From: JANXQG01 sp963709175
Lineage (GTDB): Bacteria > Planctomycetota > Planctomycetia > Pirellulales > Thermoguttaceae
Reading direction: 5' to 3'
NCBI GenBank assembly: GCA_963709175.1
Contig: CAVPVK010000013.1
Coordinates: 62,001 to 126,000, forward strand
DNA: 64,000 bases
Shown: in pieces, positions 8,305 through 16,536 of the stretch
Numbering within the stretch: position 1 is the first letter of the stretch
How the letters are laid out: each line of letters begins with the position of its first letter
The notes under the pieces: generated by a model
What the model was told of the DNA's origin: nothing
Seen by the model: the letters and a program-made list of their open reading frames with translations, nothing else
Databases searched by the model: none
Translations under genes and position numbers: made by a program

Positions 8305-9056
8305 GTGAAGGCGATCCTCAGTGATATCCATGGCAACTTGAAGATTGCATGCCGTCCTCGCAGACATTGCAATCCAAGGGGTAGACTCGATCTACAATCT
8401 CGGCGACATCATCGGATACGGGCCTGACCCAACCGCATGCATCGACCTTTCGATGAACATGGCTCTTGTCCTGCAAGGTACCTTCGACGAGGCTGTTTTC
8501 ACCGGGCCATGTGCTTTAGCACAACCCCCGAGCAGAGCATCAACTGGACGAAGCAGCTTTTGAATCCTCGGTCCAGGATGCTGCAATGCAGCGCAGATCC
8601 GAGTTTCTCGGCGGCCTCCCCAGCAGCCATTCCGAGGGGAAGTGTGCTTTATGTCCATGGTTCTCCCGAACGTCATTTGAACGGATGGGTCTTTCCCGAG
8701 GATATCTATAACCCTTCGAAGATGGAGCGGATCGGCAAGCAGTTTGAGTACCTTTGCTTCAATGGGCACACGCACGTACCGGGAATCCACCTTGACGCGG
8801 CCCCGAGGACTGGCAGTTTTCTCGACTGCGTAGAATGCGGCGAGCGTTTCAAGCTGGACGGCCGTAAACTGATTTGTAACGTGGGCTCGGTCGGTCAGCC
8901 GCGGGATGGCGACTGGCGGGCGAGCTACGTGTTGTTCGACGGCACAACCATTACTTTTCGTCGTGTGGAATGCAATATAAGTCGACGATCGATAAGATTT
9001 ACTCCATACCGGAGTTGGCGAACTTCTCAGGCGACCGCCTTCGAGAAGGACGATAA
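8305..9056 (+). pseudogene. Metallophosphoesterase (YfcE/MJ0936-like), frameshifted
   Basis: Reading across frames gives a calcineurin-like phosphoesterase of about 250 residues: AILSDIHGNL (metal ligands D and H), AVLADIAIQGVDSIYNLGDI then IGYGPDP (GD and pocket), FDEAVF in place of the usual GN(H/F)D, LYVHGSP and CFNGHTHVPG (the GHT.H metal motif), NVGSVGQPRDGDWRASYVLF and the tail STIDKIYSIPELANF. A GTG at 8305 starts it. Frame breaks lie near 8345, between 8510 and 8540, and near 8975. Intact relatives hydrolyse phosphodiesters or act as protein phosphatases. With three breaks in 750 bp this copy is almost certainly dead. The stop is 4 bases before the next start, so it once sat in an operon with the DUF1559 gene. 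Confidence 0.8.
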
Positions 9057-9060
9057 CCCC

Positions 9061-10088
9061 ATGACCACGCCCGAACTCCAACCCACCGCCCTGCCCCCCC
9101 CCCCTTCCAGTTCAGCTTGCGGACGCCGCTGCTCTTGTTCGTGGTGCTGGGTTCGTCGCTGGCGGTGTTCGGAGGGTGGGGCCTCGCGGTGTTCGGGCCG
9201 GTGGCTGGGGCTGGCAATCTATCTTTATCGAGCTAAAGGTCCAGGGCCCCTGCGATGTTCCGGCCTCTCGTTGCCCGGTGATCTGCGCTGGATCTGGCTG
9301 CTGGCGACTCTCTGGAATGCTATTCATGACGCAGTGGGCGTGTACGTCAATTGCTTAAGCAATCTACGTCAAATTGCCTCAGGCATTGAATGACTACCGC
9401 CAAGCGAACGGGCTATTTCCCGCCAGCTGCATCACCGACCAAGACCGGCAAGCCGATCTATAGTTGGCGGGTACTAATACTGCCCTACATGGACCAAGGG
9501 CCGTTCTATACCAGGGTTACGACTTCAACGAAACCATGGGACGGGCCGAAAGAACTGGAACAACGTGCCATTGTCACTTCCGGAATCTTCGCGTGCCCGA
9601 GCGATCACATTCCTTCACGCAGGCGCCAATCAGACAAATTATCGTGGCGCCGCTAGGGCCGAAAGGTGAGTGGCCGACGCGATACATCGAGTCACGAACG
9701 CCACTGAATAAAACGCCAGGGAGCGGTAGCCCCGTCATGGTTGTCGAGGTAGCTCGAATCCGGTACGCCGTGGATGGAACCGAAGGACCTGTCAATCCAC
9801 ATCTCATGAACGACCAGCGATGGGTCCCGCTTCGTCCCGTCGAGCAATCACGGCCCAAGGAGCAATTTCTACTGAGAGCTACGATCAGAATTGTGGCGAC
9901 GTTTACGCTGCGCTGGCCGATGGTAGCGTGCACTGTCTGCCGCCCGGCGGCCTGTCGACCATGGGCCTGCGGGGCAGACCAAACTGGCCCAACATCGCCG
10001 CCCTGGCCGTGTGGCTGCTCTCGGTCGGGCTGCTGCTAGACGGCGCGGTGCGGAGCAGGAAGGCCGGGCCCGCCGGAAGTCGCCGCGG
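9061..10088 (+). pseudogene. DUF1559 (prepilin-like) membrane protein, frameshifted
   Basis: Pieces in order: MTTPELQP at 9061, a run of C bases at about 9099-9110 after which the frame moves to FQFSLRTPLLLFVVLGSSLA, then CLSNLRQIA, then in a further frame LNDYRQANGLFP, YSWRVLILPYMDQGPFY and FACPSDH, then DVYAALADGSVHCLPPGG and the tail NWPNIAALAVWLLSVG. These are the hallmarks of planctomycete DUF1559 proteins, which resemble type II pseudopilins. At least four frame changes are needed. The poly-C run is the sort of place where replication or sequencing slips, but the other breaks do not lie in homopolymers. The head matches 3556-3605 and the tail matches 5207-5321 and 12748-12856. Confidence 0.78.
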
Positions 10089-10247
10089 GCAGCAGGTCCC
10101 TGGATTGCCCCCCCAAGCGAGCGTTCACGGGACTGGCGGGGCCCGGGCGGTTGGGAGACGGGCTCTGCGGGGCATACTCGCCACCCAACTTGGGCATAGC
10201 CCGCGTCTCGCCGTTGACGGAAGCACGGCGTCGGGCTTATTATGGGA
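10089..10247. repeat. ~160-bp direct repeat, copy A
   Basis: From GCAGCAGGTCCCTGGATTGC to GGCTTATTATGGGA this segment recurs at 11234-11394 with small differences. Each copy lies upstream of an LRR reading frame on the plus strand (10330 and 11792), so it is probably the copied 5' region of one LRR gene. TTATTATGGG is AT-rich enough to hold a promoter -10 box. Confidence 0.75.
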
Positions 10248-10329
10248 GAGCCCTGCCCGAGTATTAGTGTGCACCGCACGATACCGGAGGTGTCACCGGG
10301 CGAATCAAAACCAGCCACGAGCGGGCGAA

Positions 10330-10623
10330 ATTAGAGCAGCCTGGGTTAATGGGGCTCACGCAACTCCGGTCTTTGTGGCTCGACCGCACACAAGTCACGG
10401 ATGGCGGGCTGGCGTGCCTGGTGCGACTGCCTGAACTACGAAAACTGGATTGACCGGCACGCAAACCACCGACGCGGGAATCGCACAACTCGCACGATTG
10501 CTCAAACTCGAAAAGCTGCGTCTGGACGACACGCAAGTCACCGAGGCCGGCGTTAAGAAACTTCAACAGGAATTGCCTAACTGCGAGATCAGATGGACGC
10601 TGCCAACACCGCCCGCCCGCTGA
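10330..10623 (+). pseudogene. Leucine-rich repeat gene remnant
   Basis: Encodes the last three to four LRRs of a family member: GLTQLRSLWLDRTQVTDGGL, then LVRLPELRKLD, then after loss of one base at about 10450 TGTQTTDAGIAQLARLLKLE, then DTQVTEAGVKKLQQELPNC and a stop at 10621. There is no start codon or membrane N-terminus; the 5' part is missing. Copy A of the 160-bp repeat lies about 80 bp upstream, which suggests an internal deletion brought the upstream region next to the 3' repeats. Confidence 0.75.
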
Positions 10624-10748
10624 GGTCGCTGGCGACACGCCGCCGGTGGTTCCGGCTTCCAAACCTTGATAGAATTGAACGAAGTTCGGGCCTGACTGGC
10701 GTCGGAGAATACGGCGTCGGCCGCCTGCCCGTTGGCAGAGCAGTGGAG

Positions 10749-11060
10749 ATGGGTGATCGAATGATTCCAATTAACGAACTGTGCGACACTTGTCGCCAGC
10801 ACCGCGCGATCGTCCGGTTCGTAGACACGGAAATGGGTTCGCCGCGGAATCGCCAAGTGTGTGCTACATGCTTCTCGGGCTATCGTCCGGCCTCGGCAGA
10901 TGAACTAATCGACATGGATACGATTCTATTGCTCCAAGGTAAATGCGAGCGGTGTGGCAAGCCCGCGTTTTGTGCCGGCGGCATCCCGGGCCCTGACAGG
11001 CACGTTCTCTGCAAGGGTTGTGCGGACCAGGCGTGGGGAGATAAACGCGTTGAATCGTAG
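10749..11060 (+). CDS. Small protein with four CXXC motifs, probable zinc binding
   Basis: 103 residues from the ATG at 10749 (a second in-frame ATG at 10761 is equally possible; GTGGAG just precedes the first). Four CXXC pairs are evenly placed: CDTC, CATC, CERC and CKGC, as in two zinc ribbons. The first half (CDTCRQHRAIVRFVDTE) loosely recalls the McsA/UvrB-associated zinc ribbon, but I would not assign that role. No membrane segment or signal peptide. The frame is intact although it lies between a dead LRR fragment and non-coding repeats, so it may be a live cargo gene or a piece of a larger protein. Function unknown. Confidence 0.55.
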   Translation: MGDRMIPINELCDTCRQHRAIVRFVDTEMGSPRNRQVCATCFSGYRPASADELIDMDTILLLQGKCERCGKPAFCAGGIPGPDRHVLCKGCADQAWGDKRVES

Positions 11061-11791
11061 CCTCGGCCAACAACGCCCACCCGCTAGCCCGCTTCGCGCA
11101 CGCCTTGGCCCTGCAATCTGCCATGGCCTTCCGCAGCCCAATCCTCGTGCCCGCCGAATTCACCGGACGTCCGGAGAATTGGTACGGCCTTCGCTGCCCG
11201 AAAAGTCCGAACGTTCGGACGATCTTCAAAGCGGCAGCAGGTCCCTGGATTGCCCCTCCAAGCGAGCGTTCACGGGCTTAGCGTTGGGTGCCGGCGGTTG
11301 GGCTGAGGGCTCTGCGGGGCATACTCGCCACCCAAATGGAGCATAGCCCGCGTCTCGCCGTTGACGGAGGCACGGCGTCGGGCTTATTATGGGATGTGAC
11401 AGCCCTACCCCATGGATTGCGTAAACCGCAGACGTGATCGTCGCCAAGATAAACGAATGGATGAACATGGTCACTATGGGCAACTTGTAGGTTTGGCCAA
11501 CACGCGATTGCCGCTGAGTCGTCGTCGGCGAACGCCAGCGGCGTCGGCCAGCTGTAACTTCAGCGAGAATCGAGCGAGAAGGTGGAACGGTTGACAATAG
11601 AATTGAAGGCTGCACCAACGCCGGGAACCGCCGCCTCCCGACCTTTCGCCGGATGTGATTCCATAGTCTTTCTGAGCCCCCAGCAATGTTACAGCGACGA
11701 GAGCATTGGGTGCCGAATCGTGTTCTGCCGTGTTTCACCAACCAGCCTGCCTCGGCGAACTGGGACACGGCGGCCGTAGAGGAGTTGTTCC
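11061..11791. other. Non-coding stretch with 160-bp repeat copy
   Basis: No convincing gene. Apart from the repeat copy at 11234-11394 it holds a GAATTCACCGGACGTCCGG string at 11156 that recurs with one change at 13817. The last 30 bases contain the ribosome site GTAGAGGAG of LRR gene 3. Confidence 0.6.
11234..11394. repeat. ~160-bp direct repeat, copy B
   Basis: Second copy of the segment at 10089-10247, upstream of LRR gene 3. The copies share the blocks CCAAGCGAGCGTTCACGGG, CTCTGCGGGGCATACTCGCC and AGCCCGCGTCTCGCCGTTGA. Confidence 0.75.
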
Positions 11792-12727
11792 ATGTACCGA
11801 TTGACATTCTCGATGCTGGTTCTGCTACTATCGCTTGCCGTCGCTGCTGTTCGCGCGGCCGAATCCGATGCCGAGCAAGCCGGTGCGAATACTTGGCCAG
11901 CGACCATGGGCGCTGCGCGACCTGGTGCGACAGACGAAATAACTGACCATGATTTGGCAAGTCTCGACACAAAACTCCCAGCACTGGACCTCGCCGGGTC
12001 GCGGGTGAGCGATGGTGGGCTGGCCCACCTCGAACGGTCAATTCAACTGCGGGAGCTGATTCTGGACCGTACCCATATCACGGATGCAGGACTGGAGCAC
12101 GTTAAGGGGTTGCTTCAACTTCGAATTCTGAGCTTGTGGCGAACTAAGGTCACGGACTCCGGGGTGACTCGTCTTAGAGGGTTGACCGAGCTTCGATACC
12201 TAAATTTGACCGAGGACAACATCACAGACGCCGGGCTAATCAACGTCAAGGAATTCCGGAGACTCAGGATGCTAGACCTGACACAGACTAAGGTGACGGA
12301 TGCCGGGCTGACGCGCCTTAAGGGATTGACTGGGCTCAAAACACTGGTCCTCTCGCGGACAAATGTGACGGATGCCGGGCTGACGCACCTTAAGGGATTG
12401 ACTGGGCTCACAACATTGAACCTGTCGCGGACAAATGTGACGGATGCCGGATTGGTTCACCTCGTTGGGTTGAGTAAGCTCCAATGGCTCCTCGTTGCCA
12501 AGACGAGAATAACCGATGCCGGGCTACTACATATTGGACGATTGGCCAACCTTCAGGATCTGGATCTGAGCCTAACCGCGGTCACTGACATTGGGCTGAC
12601 GCACCTCAAAGCGTTATCCACGCTTCAGTCGGTGACCGTATGGCGGACAAGAGTGACCGATGCCGGGGTGCGAGCTCTGCAGAAGGCATTGCCAAACTGT
12701 CGAGTTCTTCCTGGCAGTTCTCCGTAA
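11792..12727 (+). CDS. Secreted leucine-rich repeat protein 3
   Basis: 311 residues, ATG at 11792 with AGAGGAG 8 bases upstream. A clear signal peptide (MYRLTFSMLVLLLSLAVAAV, cleavage near RAA) replaces the three-helix anchor of LRR proteins 1 and 2, so this one should be exported. About ten 24-residue LRRs follow (VSDGGL, ITDAGL, VTDSGV, ITDAGL, three VTDAGL, ITDAGL, VTDIGL, VTDAGV) with the shared end QKALPNCRVL. Repeats five to seven are nearly identical at DNA level (72-bp units), a sign of recent duplication. It is likely a protein- or surface-binding scaffold outside the cytoplasmic membrane. Directly downstream is a stray DUF1559 tail. Confidence 0.85.
   Translation: MYRLTFSMLVLLLSLAVAAVRAAESDAEQAGANTWPATMGAARPGATDEITDHDLASLDTKLPALDLAGSRVSDGGLAHLERSIQLRELILDRTHITDAGLEHVKGLLQLRILSLWRTKVTDSGVTRLRGLTELRYLNLTEDNITDAGLINVKEFRRLRMLDLTQTKVTDAGLTRLKGLTGLKTLVLSRTNVTDAGLTHLKGLTGLTTLNLSRTNVTDAGLVHLVGLSKLQWLLVAKTRITDAGLLHIGRLANLQDLDLSLTAVTDIGLTHLKALSTLQSVTVWRTRVTDAGVRALQKALPNCRVLPGSSP
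12293..12460 (+). repeat. 72-bp tandem repeats inside LRR gene 3
   Basis: GTGACGGATGCCGGGCTGAC begins at 12293 and 12365, and GTGACGGATGCCGG again at 12437, exactly 72 bp (24 codons) apart. The first two units are nearly identical, including the linker CTTAAGGGATTGACTGGGCT. This unit size keeps the frame and matches one LRR. Confidence 0.9.
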
Positions 12728-12747
12728 GCCGCGGGCTGCATTGAGTA

Positions 12748-12856
12748 CTGGCCCAACATCGCCGCCCTGGCCGTGTGGCTGCTCTCGGTCGGCACGCTGC
12801 TGGTCGGCGCGGTGCGGGGCAGGAAGTCCGTGCCCGGAAGGAGAAGTGAGGCATGA
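12748..12856 (+). pseudogene. DUF1559-type C-terminal tail fragment, copy 3
   Basis: Encodes YWPNIAALAVWLLSVGTLLV then GAVRGRK and stops at 12854-12856. The stop overlaps the ATG of the next gene at 12853 (ATGA), the arrangement of coupled operon genes. The head and body of the DUF1559 gene are absent; 20 bp separate it from the stop of LRR gene 3. Confidence 0.65.
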
Positions 12857-13728
12857 GCGCGAGCAAGTTCCCCACAGGCAACTCCGAAGCCCACTCGCCG
12901 CTGGTATCAGTTCAGTTTGCGGACGCTGCTGTGTGCGCCGGTCGTGCTTGCAGTCATCTTCTCTTGGCCCCATGTTCACAGGCGCTACATCGTCTGGAAG
13001 CTGGAGAAATACGATGGCACAGATCTGACGAAACTACCTGACGCGGAGAAGCAACGTGTCGACCACTGGATTGCGAGTCTTACGGGGCAGAAACTGGACG
13101 AACCGCTTGTTGCCTTCTACGGGCCCGTGAATTGGCTTCTACACTATTCGGACCTAGGGGCCGGACGCAAAATGCTCGTGGTCCAGATGGAACCGGAAGT
13201 GGGTATGCCAGGGAATTCGTTTTGTCAAATTCATACCCTCGATTCTTGGGGCCGCTTCGTTCATTCCATGAGGTTCAACGTCGGAGGCCGCACTGGCCAA
13301 AGACCGCCGTTATTGATGAATCGGAACATGGCTTCTTGTGTCTCGCTGTCACGACTGATGGATGGTTTACCGGTAAGACTCGCCAGTTCTACTACATCAA
13401 CAACAAGCACGCAGAGTTGTTGCGAATCGAACGCATCGACGGCAAGTTTGCGATGGGCAATGGAAATCCTTTCGATGTCCAGGACAAGCCTCCAGACTGG
13501 TCGAGTTGGCAGCAACTACTGGAGTCTTCCGATCGGCTTCAGCAGTTGCGGGGGCTTGCGGCGTTTTGGTCCTACGACAATCTGAAACACTTGGGGCCGG
13601 TCGAGGCGAAGACACGAGTTCGTCTGGAGCACTTGTCCAAGTCCAGCGAACCGTGGATTAGTGAGGAGTCGAAGTGGGCGTTGCGGTTTCTTACCGACCG
13701 CCGCGAGGTCCCTGCCTTGCAACATTGA
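12853..13728 (+). pseudogene. Membrane protein with LRTLL-type N-terminus, two frameshifts
   Basis: Begins MSASKFPTGN at 12853, shifts frame near 12895 to RWYQFSLRTLLCAPVVLAVI (one membrane helix), continues VHRRYIVWKLEKYDGTDLTK and FYGPVNWLLHYSDLGAG, shifts again near 13285 to ESEHGFLCLAVTTDGW and FYYINNKHAELLRIERIDGK, and ends KWALRFLTDRREVPALQH. Joined, it would be a membrane-anchored protein of about 290 residues. I do not recognise the family beyond the planctomycete N-terminus. Both breaks are simple indels, so the gene may be recently dead or mis-sequenced. Confidence 0.65.
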
Positions 13729-14192
13729 TTTGCTGCAAAGTCGCCTCGCGATCTTCACACCGCGTTCGATGCGGTAACTCCGCCTGCCAAGCCGCGGCGA
13801 TCTTCGGGCCTCGACTGAATTCACCGGACGACCGGTAGATCTTGCAAGGCAGTAGCCCGTACCAGCTCGATACAGCGCCCCATTGCGCCCCTTTTTGGCG
13901 TCCTCTGGCCTGACAGGCATCGACATTGCGGACGGACGCAAGCGAGCGTCCAAGAAGCCCACAAGCCGCCCGGAAAATTCTCAACCTGGCTATTGCACCG
14001 CAACCCCAGGTATCGTATGATAGAAGCTGCCTCGTGTGACCACGGGCATAGCTTCTGACCTTTCTGCCTTTTACTTCTCGTTGACCGCTGACGGCTCCGG
14101 CCGTCGTCTTGGTCGTATTTCTACCTCGCCGCAAGGCAACCATTCACTTCGCCGCTGCGCCCCTGCGTGGCGGCACACCTGGAGAAAATCCC
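13729..14192. other. Non-coding stretch, nothing recognised
   Basis: No frame with family features. Contains the GAATTCACCGGACG string at 13817 shared with 11156, and ends with the ribosome site of the HTH gene (GGAGAAAATCCC). Confidence 0.5.
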
Positions 14193-14552
14193 ATGGAACA
14201 GATTAGCTTGAAGGACGTCGCAGCCTTGCTGGGCGTCCGAGCTTACCGCATCGAATACCTACTGCAACATGGCCTCGTTCCCGAGCCCAAGCTTCGAATC
14301 GCGGGCCGCCGTGTTTTCGGTCCCGAAGACGTGGCCAACATAAGAGCCCACTTCGAAAGTAAGAAGCCGAGCGAGAAAGCCGCGGCGGGGTCGGCTGAAG
14401 GATGCCCGTCGCCGTTCGCTGGGCAGGAAGGCGGCAGAATCCACGGCAAAACCGCCGGAAACGGACCAAGCCGAACCGTGGAAATAATCGTTGCGACCGG
14501 CCCCTTCCCTCGGGAAGGGGCCGCCTGTCGCTTTCCCTTAAACCCGGAGTAG
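14193..14552 (+). CDS. Small MerR/excisionase-type helix-turn-helix protein
   Basis: 119 residues from the ATG at 14193, with GGAG upstream; the earlier in-frame start at 14109 lies in non-coding sequence. The N-terminal 60 residues form a MerR-like winged helix: LKDVAALLGVRAYRIEYLLQ then a wing with IAGRRVFGPEDVANI. It resembles DNA-binding domains of excisionases and MerR regulators, without a dimerisation helix or effector domain. The C-terminal half is low-complexity and reads over a perfect GC-rich hairpin at 14499-14522, so the true end may be nearer 14480 if a frame break exists. It could regulate a nearby promoter or be a relic of a mobile element. Confidence 0.65.
   Translation: MEQISLKDVAALLGVRAYRIEYLLQHGLVPEPKLRIAGRRVFGPEDVANIRAHFESKKPSEKAAAGSAEGCPSPFAGQEGGRIHGKTAGNGPSRTVEIIVATGPFPREGAACRFPLNPE
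14499..14522 (+). terminator. Perfect GC-rich hairpin, possible terminator
   Basis: GGCCCCTTCCC and GGGAAGGGGCC pair over 11 bp around a 2-base loop. There is no U-tract straight after, so intrinsic termination is uncertain. It overlaps the last codons of the HTH frame. Confidence 0.45.
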
Positions 14553-14643
14553 AATAGAGGCGTCCTTTACCCCCAAGCGCCACGCTTTTCAACCGGCGCA
14601 CGCCACGAATCTTCCCGGCGTTTACACAAGCTGATGTAGTTGA

Positions 14644-15624
14644 TTGGTGCATGGGTATTTTTACGAGAGCAGAACCTTGGCTATCATTTGCCTAATAGCA
14701 TGGGGACTACGTATGACAGTAACCAAGTCTAGCATTGGCCGGCTTGAATCCCTGGGAGCGGTTGTCGACGATTATCGTTTTCCTGGAGACGAGATGGACG
14801 GGCAAGTTGTTGTAAACCTTAAGGGTTGGCATGGCTCCCCCAACGATCTCGACATTCTCGGGCAAATCCCGAGGGTTTCTGTTTTATGCGTCGACGCATT
14901 CGGCTCTCGTCTTCGCGACAGCGACGTCGAGCGGATCGCGGGAATCCCATCGCTGAAAGTCATTGATTTGTCGAAAACTGAGATCACTGCTGCGGCAATC
15001 GGCCATTTGCGAAAAGCGACGGACCTAAGAGAACTGTGGCTTTTCGGGACACAGATCACGGACGCCGACCTCGCGGCGATCGGCGGTCTGAACCGGCTTT
15101 GGACCCTGGGACTTGAGCGGACGCGCGTTATAGGACAACTTGCCTTCGTACCTCAAAGCGTTGAGCGATTATTGCTAAGCGAGACTCCGCTGGAATCGCT
15201 CTCGCTATGTTCCGAAGCGTCAAGGTCGATGCTAAGGGAGTTGCGGCTGAACGAGACTCCCCTCACGGACGTGATGCTTAACGAGGTCGAAAAGTGTCCT
15301 AATCTCGAGATCCTGTGGTTACAATGGACGCGTGTTAGTGAGGTCGGCTTGTCTGTCGTGGGTAGACTGCCCAAGCTCATGGCCCTAACGCTGGATGGCC
15401 TCAATATCACGGATGCAAGCCTGGAACGCATTAGCGGCTTGAAAGGCGCACGGAGTCTAAGCCTGTCCTTCACAAAAATCACCGACAAAGGACTTGACGT
15501 TTTGGCCGGATTCGGGGAGCTACAAGGGGTGGTTCTTGGTGCGACTGCGGTGACGAAGGAGGGCTTCAAGAGACTGGAATCCCGCTTGGGACGGGCCTTG
15601 GGAGGAGGCCTGCCAGAGAAATAG
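14644..15624 (+). CDS. Leucine-rich repeat protein 4
   Basis: 326 residues if started at the TTG at 14644; a GTG at 14647 or the ATG at 14713 (302 residues) are alternatives and I see no decisive ribosome site. With the early start there is a hydrophobic stretch (TLAIICLIAWGL) that could be a weak anchor. The rest carries about eight LRRs, more diverged than the others (ITAAAI, ITDADL, LTDVML, VSEVGL, ITDASL, ITDKGL, VTKEGF). The lower similarity to LRR proteins 1-3 suggests an older family branch. It is likely a binding scaffold; no enzyme motif. The frame is intact, and the autotransporter remnant follows after 27 bp. Confidence 0.78.
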   Translation: MVHGYFYESRTLAIICLIAWGLRMTVTKSSIGRLESLGAVVDDYRFPGDEMDGQVVVNLKGWHGSPNDLDILGQIPRVSVLCVDAFGSRLRDSDVERIAGIPSLKVIDLSKTEITAAAIGHLRKATDLRELWLFGTQITDADLAAIGGLNRLWTLGLERTRVIGQLAFVPQSVERLLLSETPLESLSLCSEASRSMLRELRLNETPLTDVMLNEVEKCPNLEILWLQWTRVSEVGLSVVGRLPKLMALTLDGLNITDASLERISGLKGARSLSLSFTKITDKGLDVLAGFGELQGVVLGATAVTKEGFKRLESRLGRALGGGLPEK

Positions 15625-15651
15625 GGAAGGGCTGCCGGTAGGTGATTCAGC

Positions 15652-16210
15652 GGCGGGCTTGTCCTCAATGCCGCGAACACCTACACCGGCGTCACCACGA
15701 TCAGCGCCGGCACGCTCGCCTTGGGCAATTCCTTGGCCCTGCAAAACACCACGCTGGATACCAGTGGAGCGGGCATGGTCAGTTTCGGCACGCTCGCGGC
15801 AGAAACCCTGGGCGGCCTGCAAGGCTCAAATGGCTTGGCGGCTCGAGAACGCGTTATCCAGCGCACCGACGCTCACGGTGGGCAACAATAACGACAGCAC
15901 GACCTTCTCCGGCAGCCTCAGCGGCAACGGCTCGCTCACCAAAATCGGCAACGGCGAATTGGTCCTGACCGGCGCCAACCGTTACAGCGGCGGCACAACG
16001 ATCGACGCTGGCACGCTGGTCGCTACGGATGCCAGCGCAATTCCCGACGGGGCGTTGGCCGTCGGCGCGGGCGGCGCGCTGATCTTCGATCCCACCTTGG
16101 CTGGCTCGCCTGTGGCGGCCTCGCGCAGCGTCACCGTTGCGGCCGTTCCCGAGCCCTCGACCTTCGCCCTGCTGGCCCTCGGCACTCTCGCGCTCTGGGG
16201 CTGTACTCTG
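15652..16210 (+). pseudogene. PEP-CTERM autotransporter-strand-repeat protein, 5'-truncated and frameshifted
   Basis: The first part reads GLVLNAANTYTGVTTISAGT and LALGNSLALQNTTLDTSGAG, then near 15837 shifts frame to LTKIGNGELVLTGANRYSGG and TTIDAGTLVATDASAIPDGA. These are autotransporter-associated beta-strand repeats, used by planctomycetes in large surface proteins. The end is VPEPSTFALLALGTLALWG followed by Cys and basic residues, a canonical PEP-CTERM sorting signal processed by exosortase. There is no start, and about 20 bp after the PEP-CTERM helix the sequence becomes the displaced glnD 3' end, which replaces the natural stop. Confidence 0.8.
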
Positions 16211-16415
16211 CGACCGCACCGGCCTCTTGTACGCGGTGACGCGGACGCTCTTCGAACTGGGCTGCTCGGTCTGGCGGGCAAAGATCGCCACCTATCTCGA
16301 CCAGGTGCTGGACGTCTTCTACGTGACCAACCAGGCAAACGCCAAAATCGTTGACCAAAAGCAATTGGAAACGATCCGACAAAGACTGCTGGAAGTGATT
16401 GGCGAGGAGAATTAG
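16211..16415 (+). pseudogene. Displaced 3' end of glnD (last ACT domain)
   Basis: Encodes DRTGLLYAVTRTLFELGCSV and the rest of the final ACT domain to IGEEN and the stop, matching residues 807-873 of the GlnD at 815-3433 with a single Leu-to-Gln change. It has no start, catalytic domains or promoter of its own. The pattern of differences (nearly all synonymous) implies both copies were under selection as functional glnD before they met here. Confidence 0.9.
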
Positions 16416-16536
16416 CAGCCGATTTACCAACGATATTACGGTCCGGACCCCACCCGGCTCGTCCGGGTCGGTGAACCAGATTGGTGGCTACTGCGGGGAA
16501 ACCAGAAGGAACACCAGACCCCGCCCGGTTCATCCG
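16211..16536 (+). repeat. 326-bp direct repeat, right copy
   Basis: Right arm of the direct repeat whose left arm is 3229-3554. Identity continues about 120 bp past the glnD stop and ends at CCCGGTTCATCCG, the point where the two flanks diverge. Confidence 0.9.
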
